From DASYXZ01 sp035308965 (GTDB lineage: Bacteria; Acidobacteriota; Terriglobia; UBA7540), in NCBI GenBank assembly GCA_035308965.1, contig DATGFN010000006.1, positions 1 to 64,000 of the forward strand: a stretch of 64,000 bases of DNA, read 5' to 3'. Of this stretch, positions 44,293 through 52,681 are shown in pieces; the stretch's first letter is position 1; every line of letters begins with the position of its first letter. Both the position numbers and the translations under genes were made by a program. Under the pieces are notes generated by a model. That model was not told the DNA's origin and did no database searches. It saw nothing but the letters and a program-made list of their open reading frames with translations.

Positions 44293-44548
44293 CTCCATTC
44301 ACAACTGCTCGCCTCCACACACCAAATGCAGTAGGCGGCGCGTCCCTTTGCAAGCCGTTCGCCTAAGGTAGTGCTCCCTCAACACCCCATCCTGCTCGCC
44401 AACTGAGCCGGCGGCGGCAACCTGAGTCCTCGCAACTGACTCATTTACTTGGGGATTAATTCGTCGGGCATCAGCTTGGGCACCTGAGCCTGGCCATTTA
44501 AGAACCTCCAGGCCTCCCGCGCAAACACCGCGCAATCCAACCCTGAAA

Positions 44549-44565
44549 TTGGCAGGCCAAGTGCA
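44549..44565 (+). promoter_or_regulatory. Candidate sigma-54 promoter before the STAS gene
   Basis: TTGGCAGGCCAAGTGCA has the GG (44551-44552) and GC (44563-44564) dinucleotides separated by exactly 10 bases, and matches TTGGCA and TGCA of the -24/-12 consensus. Transcription would start near 44576, shortly before the STAS ATG at 44602. Its position just behind a sigma-54 activator gene supports it; the match in the middle (GGCCAAG) is imperfect. Confidence 0.4.
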
Positions 44566-44601
44566 TTGTTCCATAGCGAGTGCAAGTTCGGGCGGGGGGG
44601 A

Positions 44602-44883
44602 ATGCTGAGGATAACAATCGTCGAATCGTCGGGTGAAGCAGTAAAAATCCGGGTGGAAGGCCGGGTGGCGGGCCGCTGGGTCGAGGAGCTCCGGAGATCC
44701 TGCACGGTGCACGGTCTCAATGACGGGGTGCAGTTGACCCTCGACCTGGCTGATGTTTCCTTTATTGATGCCGATGGAATCGAGGCCCTCAAGGACCTGA
44801 GAAGCCGGTGCGTGAAACTCATCAGCCCTTCTTCATTCGTTGCCGAGCAACTGAAAGATGTGGCGTCATGTGGCGAGGCCTAA
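44602..44883 (+). CDS. STAS-domain protein (anti-anti-sigma factor-like)
   Basis: The product is about 93 residues. LRITIVESSGEAVKIRVEGR followed by VQLTLDLADVSFIDADGIEA matches the STAS fold of anti-anti-sigma factors and of sulfate transporter tails. In SpoIIAA-type proteins the loop after the buried strand carries a phosphorylated Ser (DSSG); here it reads DADG, so the usual phosphorylation site is missing. The start at 44602 follows a purine-rich GGGGGGG ribosome site. It lies behind the sigma-54 activator and just before a decayed sigma-factor gene. A role in partner switching or as a protein-protein module is inference. Confidence 0.75.
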   Translation: MLRITIVESSGEAVKIRVEGRVAGRWVEELRRSCTVHGLNDGVQLTLDLADVSFIDADGIEALKDLRSRCVKLISPSSFVAEQLKDVASCGEA

Positions 44884-44936
44884 GCGCTCGATTGATCGGT
44901 GGCAATAGATTAATGCGAAACCAGGAGAGAAAAACC

Positions 44937-45473
44937 ATGCCCACGAAACTGGAAAGCGAAGCCGACTTGGTGGCGCAAGCTCAGGCGGGAGATGAAAACG
45001 CTTTCGTGAAAATATACAGCCGGCATAGCCGCCACATATACCGAACGGCTTTCAACATCACTCAAGATCCCCGGGAAGCCGAGGATGTGCTTCAGTATAC
45101 GTTCCTGAAGGTTTTCAGGCATCTGGAGCAGTTTTGGAGTGAGTCACGTCTTTCCACCTGGCTCACCAGGATCGCTACCAACGAGGCGTTTGCCAGATTG
45201 CGCCGGCGGCATGTGCAGAAACTGGTCTCTCTTAACAGACCCATCATGACCGGGGGAGGGACGCCGATGGCGAGGAATTTCGAGGGCTGCCGGGATGACG
45301 CCGGGGAAATTTACGGCTGGATCGAGTGGCAGGCGATCTTCTTCAGTGTGCTCAATTAGCAGTTGGACCTTACGGATTCGACCGTAAAGGCCCGTTTGAT
45401 GCGTTCACGTTTGATGCTCCGGGACAAGCTAATGGCTCAACAAACGGTTTCGCTCTTTCGACCGTTTAAGTAG
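44937..45473 (+). pseudogene. Decayed ECF sigma factor (region 4 interrupted by a deletion and stop)
   Basis: From the ATG at 44937, preceded by AGGAGAG, the frame encodes a good sigma region 2 (ADLVAQAQAGDENAFVKIY, EAEDVLQYTFLKVFRHLEQF, RLSTWLTRIATNEAF). The reading then jumps from EWQAIFFSVLN to a TAG at 45357-45359. Downstream of the stop the same frame continues as QLDLTDSTVKARLMRSRLML followed by RDKL, the second half of sigma region 4.2, up to a stop at 45471-45473. About 25 residues, including the start of region 4.2, are missing. A region-2-only protein might still be made, but it would lack -35 recognition. Most likely a recently inactivated gene. Confidence 0.7.
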
Positions 45474-45543
45474 GGTGTCGGATTGCATTTTGATTTCGAA
45501 GCACCGGCGATCCCCGACTCCATCAGCGCATCTGAGGTGATCC

Positions 45544-46383
45544 ATGGCAATCATGGCGGAAACAGTTAAGGGCAGTTCCTATCAAACTTGCTTGCAGGAT
45601 GGTGGGATAGACGTCCCGGGGCCGGGCGCGGCCTCGGTCGTAGGTCGCATGGCGGGATTCATTTACCACGATCTGCGTCATCCCCTTACTGCGATTCTGG
45701 CCTATTCCGAGCTCCTCGCAGAGGACGACCTGGACAGGTTGCAGCGGAAAGATTTCCACCAGGAAATCCGCCTGGCTGTAAGCCGGATGAATGACCTCAT
45801 CTCCTTGCTCATGGAGCTTTCCAAGGGCCCTGAGGCTGTCCGGCCCGAAGTTGCGGACATTGTGGAGACCGTCAAACGCGGGATTCAGGTCGTAGCAGTA
45901 AGGCCCGAATTCAGGAGAATCATGATCCGCTATCATCACGACGGCCTGACCGAGGGCTGTTTCGGCCTTAGGGGGCTGCAAGGGGTGATCACGAACATCG
46001 TTTTAAATGCTTGCGAGGCTGTCCCGGCAGATTCCGGGAGGGTCCAAGTGACATCTGTAGGGCGACACGATTGCCTGGAAATCAGAGTCTCCGACAACGG
46101 ACCGGGCATCCCCGCTCCCATCCGCAATGCCGTTTTCCAGCCCTTTGTGAGTTATGGCAAAGAGGGAGGCACGGGGCTTGGCTTGGCAATTGTTCAGAAA
46201 ATCCTCCGCGACCATGGTGGTGAAATCTACTTAGATTTTACAGGTGAAAAGGGCACACTGTTCAGGCTGGTTCTTCCTTATGCGAACGTGTCCCCCGAAT
46301 CGCTCGAGATGGGCGCCCGCTCGGATCGTTTTACTTTAGCTCCTGTCACTCGGACCGGATCCCACCCCAGGAGTTCCCGCTAA
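45544..46383 (+). CDS. Soluble histidine kinase (HisKA + HATPase only)
   Basis: The 279-residue protein lacks transmembrane segments and any sensor domain. The phospho-acceptor His42 lies in IYHDLRHPLTAILAYSELLA; the ATPase boxes are NIVLNACEAVP, DNGPGIPAP and GTGLGLAIVQK. It closely resembles the catalytic half of the membrane kinase at 27507-29261, so one is probably derived from the other by duplication with loss of the sensor. It has a GAGGTGA ribosome site and is followed after 13 bases by an ECF sigma-factor gene, an unusual kinase/sigma pairing that suggests co-regulation. The partner regulator is not obvious. Confidence 0.87.
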   Translation: MAIMAETVKGSSYQTCLQDGGIDVPGPGAASVVGRMAGFIYHDLRHPLTAILAYSELLAEDDLDRLQRKDFHQEIRLAVSRMNDLISLLMELSKGPEAVRPEVADIVETVKRGIQVVAVRPEFRRIMIRYHHDGLTEGCFGLRGLQGVITNIVLNACEAVPADSGRVQVTSVGRHDCLEIRVSDNGPGIPAPIRNAVFQPFVSYGKEGGTGLGLAIVQKILRDHGGEIYLDFTGEKGTLFRLVLPYANVSPESLEMGARSDRFTLAPVTRTGSHPRSSR

Positions 46384-46396
46384 GGAGAGCAAGACC

Positions 46397-46969
46397 ATGA
46401 TGGGTAAAAGGCTGGGAGTGGAACCATCTGAAAGAGAAGAGAGAATGGCGTCTTTTGAACGAGCTGTCCTGCCCCATCTCGACGCCGCCTACAATTTGGC
46501 CCGCTGGCTCACCCATAATGACGACGACGCTCAAGATCAGGTGCAGGAGGCCTACCTGCGCGCCCTCAAGTCCTTTGATGGTTTTCTTGGCGGAGATGGC
46601 CGCGCCTGGATTCTGACGATCGTCCGCAATACCTGTTACACCTGGTTAAGGCAAAACACAAGGAACAAGCTCGAGGCAGTTTTCGACGAGGAAATCCACA
46701 GCGTAGAAAGCGATGATTCCAGTCCGGAAACCCTGCTGCTCGAAAGTTTGGACAGCCAGCTTCTCAAACAGGCTTTGGAAGAACTGCCGCTGGAGTTTCG
46801 CGAGGTGCTGATTTTGCGCGAATTGGAAGGCCTGTCCTACAAGGAAATTTCCGACGTGGCAGGCCTTCCCCTGGGGACTGTCATGTCGCGTTTAGCCCGT
46901 GCCAGAAAGCGCCTTCAGCAATGCCTGGCGCGTCATGTAAACTCACCTGCCCTGCCTGGGGTGCAGTAG
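46397..46969 (+). CDS. ECF-type RNA polymerase sigma factor
   Basis: The 190-residue protein has region 2 (PHLDAAYNLARWLTHNDDDA, VQEAYLRALKSFDGFLG, TIVRNTCYTWLR) and region 4 (LPLEFREVLILRELEGLSYK followed by LPLGTVMSRLARARKRL). It is very similar to the sigma factor at 57610-58128. No anti-sigma gene follows; instead it sits 13 bases behind a soluble histidine kinase, with AGGAG in front of the start. It may belong to a group controlled by phosphorylation or by a distant anti-sigma factor. Confidence 0.9.
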   Translation: MMGKRLGVEPSEREERMASFERAVLPHLDAAYNLARWLTHNDDDAQDQVQEAYLRALKSFDGFLGGDGRAWILTIVRNTCYTWLRQNTRNKLEAVFDEEIHSVESDDSSPETLLLESLDSQLLKQALEELPLEFREVLILRELEGLSYKEISDVAGLPLGTVMSRLARARKRLQQCLARHVNSPALPGVQ

Positions 46970-47112
46970 AAGTTTGATCAGTCCGGCAATGCGCTTCAGG
47001 ATCGTGGCGATGGCGCCGTGCACTGGGGCAAAATCCTGAACTCGATTACTGGCCGCCGATTTTTTCCTGAGCACGATCTGGATGACCCACCGAACGTCTG
47101 CCGGCCGAAGGA

Positions 47113-47835
47113 TCAGTAACCGGCGAATTCTTCTGTCTTGATATTGTCTTCACTGACGCCGATGCTGTCGAGCAGCAGAAGCATCGCTGTAACCATTCCG
47201 GGAGGTCCTGCCAGGTAGTAAATCGGGGTTTGAATTTCTGCCAGGTGTTTGGTGAGCATGTCCCTATTAATGCGGCCAAGCTCGTAAAGCCAGGAAAAGT
47301 TATAATCTCGCGTGACAGTCGCAATGAGTTTGAAATTCGGATTTTGCCTCGCCCACTCTTCAAGCCTGTCCATGAAGGGCGCCTCTTGTGGAGTGCGGTT
47401 GGAGTAAAACAAGTACATCTTGTGAGGCAATTTTTCCTCAGTTGCCCAACCAATCATGCTCAGCATCGGCGTAATCCCAATTCCGCCCGCCAGGAATACT
47501 GCCGGCTTGGAGCTGTCTTTGTGCAAAGTGAAGGAGCCCATAGGCCTGCTTACCTTCACTCGGGCGCCGATCGGGATTGCCTGCAAACTATTCTTAAACG
47601 CGGTGTTTCGCATTCGCATTGCCACAGTGAATGACGCCCGATCGTTGGGCGAGGTGGCGAAAGACAAGGTTCGAACATTGCCTTGATCGTCAGTCTCGGG
47701 AGGATTGACGAGGCTAAAATCAGCATTTTGTCCGGGCCTGAAAGTGTATCCGGCGCCGACCGTATCAAACCGGAACGCCATTGTGTCCTTGGCAACTTTC
47801 TCCCGGTCTTTCAGGACTAACAAGTAATCACTCAT
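47113..47835 (-). CDS. FAD/NAD(P)-binding ferredoxin-reductase-like oxidoreductase
   Basis: The 240-residue protein matches the ferredoxin-NADP reductase superfamily without an iron-sulfur domain. The FAD-binding segment is RTLSFATSPND, the phosphate/NAD motif VFLAGGIGITPMLSMIGWA, and the C-terminal nucleotide region YYLAGPPGMVTAM. It ends in EEFAGY, an aromatic C-terminus that stacks on FAD in this family. A strong AAGGAGAA ribosome site precedes the ATG at 47835. A predicted ECF promoter lies about 160 bases upstream. It transfers electrons between NAD(P)H and an unidentified partner. Confidence 0.87.
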   Translation of the reverse strand: MSDYLLVLKDREKVAKDTMAFRFDTVGAGYTFRPGQNADFSLVNPPETDDQGNVRTLSFATSPNDRASFTVAMRMRNTAFKNSLQAIPIGARVKVSRPMGSFTLHKDSSKPAVFLAGGIGITPMLSMIGWATEEKLPHKMYLFYSNRTPQEAPFMDRLEEWARQNPNFKLIATVTRDYNFSWLYELGRINRDMLTKHLAEIQTPIYYLAGPPGMVTAMLLLLDSIGVSEDNIKTEEFAGY

Positions 47836-47992
47836 CTGAATTCTCCTTCAAAAGGCCTTGTGACCCGAGGACAAGACTTCAACTGCCCAACTCAATCCCG
47901 AGCGCCAGACGCTTTCTTTCCTGGAGTCCGACGCGCCGATTTAAAAAGATCCTCCGGTCTGACCAACCCAGGAGTTCGTCTCCCGCTAACCT

Positions 47993-48020
47993 ATGACTTA
48001 ATTCGGCGCTAGTTTATTCC
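47993..48020 (-). promoter_or_regulatory. ECF-type promoter (copy 1) for the ferredoxin-reductase-like gene
   Basis: On the minus strand GGAATAAAC (48012-48020) is followed after exactly 14 bases by GTCAT (47993-47997). It is divergent from copy 2 in the same 342-base intergenic region, which holds no gene. Same -35 core and spacing as five other copies in the window. Confidence 0.55.
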
Positions 48021-48055
48021 GGCAATTTCTCCCAAATAAATTGTGGCACTTTCCG

Positions 48056-48084
48056 GGAATATTCTGCCGGACCGAACGGTATTC
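48056..48084 (+). promoter_or_regulatory. ECF-type promoter (copy 2) for the sigma gene at 48178
   Basis: GGAATATTC (48056-48064) is followed after exactly 14 bases by GTATTC (48079-48084). The sigma-factor ATG lies about 95 bases downstream, consistent with autoregulation. Confidence 0.55.
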
Positions 48085-48177
48085 ATTTTCGAAAGGTAGC
48101 AGCCGCCCGGCAGTAATAATTAGGGCGATCTCTTCGGCGATGGAGATGGGACTGGGTGGCTGCATGGAGGGAAGGAC

Positions 48178-48795
48178 ATGAGACGTGGAAAGTCTTCAGA
48201 ATCGGCATGCACGCCGGCCCCTGTCATACTTGCGGATCTAGTGGCTCGGGCTCAGCGGGGAGAGGAGGTCGCGTTTGCAGCGATCTTCGAGTCGCACAAG
48301 CGGCGCGTTTATTCTCTCTGCCTCCGGATTACCCGCTCTCGCGAGGATGCGGAAGACATAACCCAGGAAGTATTTCTAAAAGTCTTCCGAAAGATCTCCA
48401 CTTTCCGCGGCGACTCCGCGTTCTCAACCTGGCTATGCCGCTTGGTAATCAATGAAGCTCTCATGCACCTGCGGAAAAACCGGGTTGAGCACGTGTCATT
48501 AACGGACTCTGAGGGCCGGCAGGAAGGGCCGGCCAGGGCAGAGTTCGGACGCGAAGACCTTCAACTCAGCGGAACCATCGATCGCATCAACTTGAACGCC
48601 GCCCTGGGGAAGCTCTCCCCCGGCTTTCGGACTGCATTCGTTTTGCACGATGTGGAGGGTTACGAACATGGCGAAATTGGTCGAATGATGAAACGATCCG
48701 TAGGCAACTCGAAATCACAGCTTCACAAGGCGCGGCGGAAGCTCCGCGAGTTGCTTCATCCACCCTTCGAGGCGCAGAGCGCGCCTGCGCATTGA
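48178..48795 (+). CDS. ECF-type RNA polymerase sigma factor
   Basis: The 205-residue protein has sigma region 2 (DLVARAQRGEEVAFAAIFES, DAEDITQEVFLKVFRKISTF, FSTWLCRLVINEALMHLR). Region 4 is LSPGFRTAFVLHDVEGYEHG, then GNSKSQLHKARRKLREL. It is only distantly related to the sigma factors at 46397 and 57610. GGAGGGAAGG precedes the ATG. The predicted ECF promoter copy 2 lies upstream, so it may drive its own transcription. No anti-sigma gene follows; the next gene is a VWFA-domain protein. Confidence 0.9.
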   Translation: MRRGKSSESACTPAPVILADLVARAQRGEEVAFAAIFESHKRRVYSLCLRITRSREDAEDITQEVFLKVFRKISTFRGDSAFSTWLCRLVINEALMHLRKNRVEHVSLTDSEGRQEGPARAEFGREDLQLSGTIDRINLNAALGKLSPGFRTAFVLHDVEGYEHGEIGRMMKRSVGNSKSQLHKARRKLRELLHPPFEAQSAPAH

Positions 48796-48876
48796 GCGCC
48801 TCCACGATTTGTTTGCGGCAGCTTGCGCGTCCGTTGGAGTACTTAACCAATTCAGCGAAAGGCGAATTTAGGCTCT

Positions 48877-49884
48877 GTGTCACTCTTAACCCGATCCCGT
48901 TCATCGAATTTGATAATCTCCGCGCTGATCCTGCTCGCTGGGCTGCGGCTCAGAGCTTTGGCAAGCCCCCAGAACTCGCAGGGATCTCCGATCGACACAG
49001 CGGGCTTCCCGGTAGTGGTTCGAAAGTCACCCCTCCACGTTGCTCCAATCCAAGTAGACGTCAATATGGTGCTCCTAAACGTCACGGTGACGGACCCGTG
49101 GGATAGAATGGTGACTGGCCTCGAGCCGGGCAATTTCGAGGTGTTTGACGAAAAGGTCGAACAGCACATTGCCTCATTTTCATCGGAGGACATGCCTATT
49201 TCGGTTGGCCTGATCTTCGATTCCAGCGGGTCCATGTCCGGTAAAATCCAGAAATCCGAGGAAGCGGTCCTTCAGTTCTTCAAGACATCGAATCCACAGG
49301 ACGAATTCATGCTTATTAATTTCAACGACAGCCCCAATCTCATTTCGGGTTTCACGTCAAAATTCGAGAACCTGCAGAACAACCTGCTTTTTGTTAAGTC
49401 GGGTGGAAGGACGGCATTACTCGACGCAATTTACCTCGGCCTTAATGAAATGAAGAGAGCGAGCACAAGCCGGAAAGTATTGCTCGTGGTTTCGGACGGC
49501 GGCGATAACCACAGCCGCTACACACCGAGAGACATCAAGCGGGCTCTGAAGGAGACTGATGTGGCCATCTATGCGGTGGGAATCTTTGAGCCCATGGCAT
49601 CTCGCGGCCGGACCATGGAAGAATCCGATGGGCCGAATTTGCTGGCCGAACTTGCGGAGGTTTCAGGCGGTCGGATGTTCAGCGTCGATGACGCCGACGA
49701 ACTGCCGGACATCACGGAGAAAATTTCCATTGAGCTGCGCAATACGTATGTCATCGGCTACAAGCCATCGAACCTTGTCCGCGATGGGCGTTGGCGGCGG
49801 ACCAAAGTGAAGTTTTTTCCGCCTAAAGGGTTGCCTGAACTCCAGGTTCACGCTCGCGCCGGATACTACGCACCAACCCGATAG
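48877..49884 (+). CDS. Secreted VWFA-domain protein of the acidobacterial type
   Basis: The 335-residue protein starts (GTG 48877) with a hydrophobic signal (NLIISALILLAGLRLRALA). It has the N-terminal module VLLNVTVTDPWDRMVTGLEP followed by NFEVFDEKVEQHIASFSSE, and a von Willebrand factor A domain with an intact metal-ion-dependent adhesion site (FDSSGSMSGKIQ) and LLVVSDGGDNHS. This architecture is the VWFA-related family expanded in Acidobacteriota. It likely binds protein ligands in the periplasm or at the surface. It lies 81 bases behind the ECF sigma gene on the same strand. Confidence 0.88.
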   Translation: MSLLTRSRSSNLIISALILLAGLRLRALASPQNSQGSPIDTAGFPVVVRKSPLHVAPIQVDVNMVLLNVTVTDPWDRMVTGLEPGNFEVFDEKVEQHIASFSSEDMPISVGLIFDSSGSMSGKIQKSEEAVLQFFKTSNPQDEFMLINFNDSPNLISGFTSKFENLQNNLLFVKSGGRTALLDAIYLGLNEMKRASTSRKVLLVVSDGGDNHSRYTPRDIKRALKETDVAIYAVGIFEPMASRGRTMEESDGPNLLAELAEVSGGRMFSVDDADELPDITEKISIELRNTYVIGYKPSNLVRDGRWRRTKVKFFPPKGLPELQVHARAGYYAPTR

Positions 49885-49968
49885 CTTGGAGGGTAGGCCA
49901 ATCCCAAATAGACGATTTCCGTGTCCAATTGAAACAGGCCACTGATTCAAGCAGACAGCGTGAGCACA

Positions 49969-50283
49969 CTATAGGGTCGGGGCTTTTCGGGGGGTGACGC
50001 GATTGGCAGACTCTCGCCAGCGACGATCACCAGCCAGGCTTTTAATTCCTGCGGAGCGAAGATTCCTGCTTTGGGTTGCGGCCAGGACGCCGCGCAATTT
50101 TTCGCCGGCTGGCTTCAAATCCACCGCGCCCCGGACCGCATCCTTAAACTCTCGGATCCCTTTTCCCATGCCTTGACCCTGGTCAGGTAATTTCTTGGGG
50201 CCGAGAATTAACAATACAATTCCAAAGATGAAAATCAACTGAGTTGGCGGAAGGAGGCCCTCCATGAAATCTCTAAACAGCAT
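49969..50283 (-). CDS. TatA/TatE-like twin-arginine translocase component
   Basis: The 104-residue protein has a short N-terminal transmembrane helix (TQLIFIFGIVLLILGPKKLP) followed by GQGMGKGIREFKDAVRG, the amphipathic helix of TatA-type proteins, and a polar tail. No tatC is in the window, so it is a satellite copy. A Tat-type substrate, the metallophosphoesterase at 55450-56433, lies nearby. It is 36 bases downstream of the DUF420 gene on the same strand. Confidence 0.8.
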   Translation of the reverse strand: MLFRDFMEGLLPPTQLIFIFGIVLLILGPKKLPDQGQGMGKGIREFKDAVRGAVDLKPAGEKLRGVLAATQSRNLRSAGIKSLAGDRRWRESANRVTPRKAPTL

Positions 50284-50319
50284 CGTGACCGGACATTTTT
50301 TGTGTGACGGCGGGCGAAT

Positions 50320-50784
50320 TTATCTTTCCCACAACGATACAACATACCACCGAACGTACGTTCCGATCCCCAGAAGCAGAACCGCCCACCAAAGCACAAG
50401 CGCCGTCCGCATCCAAGGCTTATATCGGGTAAATCGGATCTGTTTCGGCAAGATGTTCGTTCCCGCAACCAGGAGAATATACAGTCCGAACATTTCCGCG
50501 ACAGTTCCCAAGGCGCCATGAGCAACGGCGAGTGCGTAGTAGGAATCGCCGAGACTGGCAGGAATCTCCGACACGACCTGGTGGCTGAAAGAGGGAGCCA
50601 TAATGAACGCAATTAAAACCAGGTTGAGCAGCATGACCGCAGACTGGCACCACGCATGGGCGCGGTATTTACCCCTGCGGGCCAGAAACATGCCCACGAG
50701 TAGCGCTGCGCCCATCAGCAACTCGGCAGTGAGAACAAGATCGGTTCTCAATGGGGCGGCGGTCCTTAAGAAGCCTCTGCTCAT
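50320..50784 (-). CDS. DUF420-like integral membrane protein
   Basis: The 154-residue protein has four predicted transmembrane helices (TAELLMGAALLVGMFLARR, SAVMLLNLVLIAFIMAPS, LAVAHGALGTVAEMFGLYIL, ALVLWWAVLLLGIGTYVRWY). His residues lie at helix ends (AHAWCQ, FSHQVV, AHGALG). This matches DUF420 proteins, which are often encoded near cytochrome oxidase and copper-handling genes. The window has a CuA-like protein nearby but no oxidase subunit I. Function unknown. Confidence 0.75.
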   Translation of the reverse strand: MSRGFLRTAAPLRTDLVLTAELLMGAALLVGMFLARRGKYRAHAWCQSAVMLLNLVLIAFIMAPSFSHQVVSEIPASLGDSYYALAVAHGALGTVAEMFGLYILLVAGTNILPKQIRFTRYKPWMRTALVLWWAVLLLGIGTYVRWYVVSLWER

Positions 50785-50892
50785 AAATGTGTTTTCTTCC
50801 TCAGGTAATCTTTGGCTTGGTATTAGGCCCGATTGATCAATAGGGATAGGGAGAGCGGTGCGAGCCGCTCCCGTTCCCTGTGAAATGCTCGC

Positions 50893-51390
50893 TTAGCGAG
50901 AAGCAGCAAGCACATTGGACGCCGAACGCTGGCCGCAGGTGCCATAATTCTCCATTATGTTTTGCACATTGAAAATCCGACTGCCCAAGACGTCTTTGCT
51001 TTTCTGCCCGCTCAGCTCGACTTGTTCTCCGGCCTTCAAATCTGGATCGTCCGTGACAAGTGAGTAGGTCTGGTGATCTTTCTCATTGGTTAAAGTGAAA
51101 CCGTAGTGGGCTGACTGGGTGCAACCGACCAAGGACGCATGGGGCGGAGCCGCATGATGCCGATGATGGACATAGAGAACGATGCCAGCAACGGCTGCTG
51201 CCGCTCCGACCCCGATGCCGATGGCTGCCCCGGAACTGTAACCACTTTTCGGCGGAGTGTACCCGGTGGTGCCGGCTCCGGATCCCGTTGCACCCATTCC
51301 ACCGCCGCCGTACTGCGCAAAGGCAGTGGCAGAAATGGCGGCACAAAGAACAATGCATTGAGCTAGCCGAACTAGAAAATGTGAACGCAT
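50893..51390 (-). CDS. Small secreted hypothetical protein with Gly-rich segment
   Basis: The 165-residue protein has a signal peptide ending in ATAFA, a Gly/Ser/Thr-rich stretch (QYGGGGMGATGSGAGTTGYT), a hydrophobic helix (AAIGIGVGAAAAVAGIVLYV) and a small C-terminal domain (YGFTLTNEKDHQTYSLVTDD, VELSGQKSKDVLGSRIFNVQ). That domain resembles short beta-rich domains of soil bacterial secreted proteins. I recognise no family with confidence. A GAGG ribosome site precedes the ATG. Confidence 0.7.
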   Translation of the reverse strand: MRSHFLVRLAQCIVLCAAISATAFAQYGGGGMGATGSGAGTTGYTPPKSGYSSGAAIGIGVGAAAAVAGIVLYVHHRHHAAPPHASLVGCTQSAHYGFTLTNEKDHQTYSLVTDDPDLKAGEQVELSGQKSKDVLGSRIFNVQNIMENYGTCGQRSASNVLAASR

Positions 51391-51508
51391 GTTAATTTCC
51401 TCTCTTTTGATTTGATTTACTCTCCAACTCTTGCTCCTTTCTCCAGGCGCTTCTGGACCGAATCCGACAATGGAACCTTACCTGCAAGATTGTTGCGCCC
51501 GTTTCAGG

Positions 51509-52609
51509 CTAATCTTTCCGTCTGGTGAGATCCGCGGCTGGGATCGAGGTCGCAGACGGTTCGATCCACTTCGGAACACCTTCAATCACACTCACTGGCG
51601 ATATCGTGGGGACGATCTTCGTCAGCCTCAACCCCGCCACTTCGAACAACGATCGGTATTCAGCTTCACTGCGCTCGCGGCCGCCGGAGATTACGAGCAT
51701 ATTGAGGTCCTGGAGCCGGTCGAAGGAGGCAGCACCGTTGGGACGTAACACCGTTTCCACTAACAGAACGCGGCCATTGCGCGTCATTGCATTGCAACAG
51801 TTTTTGAGGATTTTCACGCAATGCTCGTCGTCCCAGTCATGCAGGACGTTCTTAAGAATGTAAGCGTCTGCCCCATTCGGAACGGATTTGAAGAAATCCC
51901 CCGCGAGTGCTTTGCAGTTCTCTGCCAAACCATCGCCGTTCACCACCCGCTTGGCTTCTTCGATGACGGGGGCGGTGTCGTAGAGAATTCCATTGAGCTT
52001 CGGATTCATCTTCAGAATCGCGCTGATGAGCGCGCCCCGCCCTCCGCCAATGTCTGCGATAAGGGTGATTTTCGAAAAGTCATAGGCCAGGACAATGGCG
52101 AGGGATAACAATTCGGTTATGTTGTCCATGGCGCCGTTGAAGACTTCGCCCGCGGCAGGATTTTGCGCGAAGTATTGAAAGAGTCCCATCTTGTAAACAT
52201 GGTTGAAGGCTGGTTCCCCGGTCTTGACGCTTTGGAGCAGATTTCCCCACGCTTGGTAGTGTTCTTCGCCGAGCGTTAAAACCATGGAGCGCAACGAGCC
52301 GGGGACATCACTCAGGAGAGAATTCCCAATGGGGGTCAATGCAAAGCGGTTGTCCTCCTCTTCAATAAATACGCCGAGGCTGACGAGCGTGCGCATCAGC
52401 CGGCGAAGTGAGCCAGGGTGTGTCCGCGTGCCTTGTGCCAGATCAAAGCTGGTTTTGGGGCCATCGCCAAGAAGGTCAGCGATGCCCAGCTTGGCCGCTA
52501 CGTAGATGGCCTGCGATTCCCAATAGCCTGTCGCCATCTGAAGCAGCGCCATCGGCGGTGGAATCGTCTCTCCTCGTTCCCGGACAGTTTGTTCGTGCAT
52601 CTTCGACAC
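51509..52609 (-). CDS. O-methyltransferase (acetylserotonin/hydroxyindole-type, PF00891-like)
   Basis: The 366-residue protein has an N-terminal dimerisation domain (MATGYWESQAIYVAAKLGIA). The methyltransferase domain follows: SAM motif LIADIGGGRGALISAILKMN, then ILKNVLHDWDDEHCVKILKN, where HDWDD carries the catalytic His/Asp of small-molecule O-methyltransferases. It starts behind GGGAGTG at 52609. The type III polyketide synthase 0.7 kb upstream on the same strand makes it a good candidate to methylate the polyketide product. Confidence 0.88.
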   Translation of the reverse strand: MSKMHEQTVRERGETIPPPMALLQMATGYWESQAIYVAAKLGIADLLGDGPKTSFDLAQGTRTHPGSLRRLMRTLVSLGVFIEEEDNRFALTPIGNSLLSDVPGSLRSMVLTLGEEHYQAWGNLLQSVKTGEPAFNHVYKMGLFQYFAQNPAAGEVFNGAMDNITELLSLAIVLAYDFSKITLIADIGGGRGALISAILKMNPKLNGILYDTAPVIEEAKRVVNGDGLAENCKALAGDFFKSVPNGADAYILKNVLHDWDDEHCVKILKNCCNAMTRNGRVLLVETVLRPNGAASFDRLQDLNMLVISGGRERSEAEYRSLFEVAGLRLTKIVPTISPVSVIEGVPKWIEPSATSIPAADLTRRKD

Positions 52610-52681
52610 TCCCTAATTGAGCTGCGGACGGGGAGCTAAGAATTCACCCAAGGCCCTTCTTCCTGGCCCGTTAAGGTGGGG

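Noticed and set aside
45442..45467. Inverted repeat AAACGGT ... ACCGTTT as a terminator after the decayed sigma gene
   Set aside because: The stem is short, the loop 12 bases and no T-run follows.
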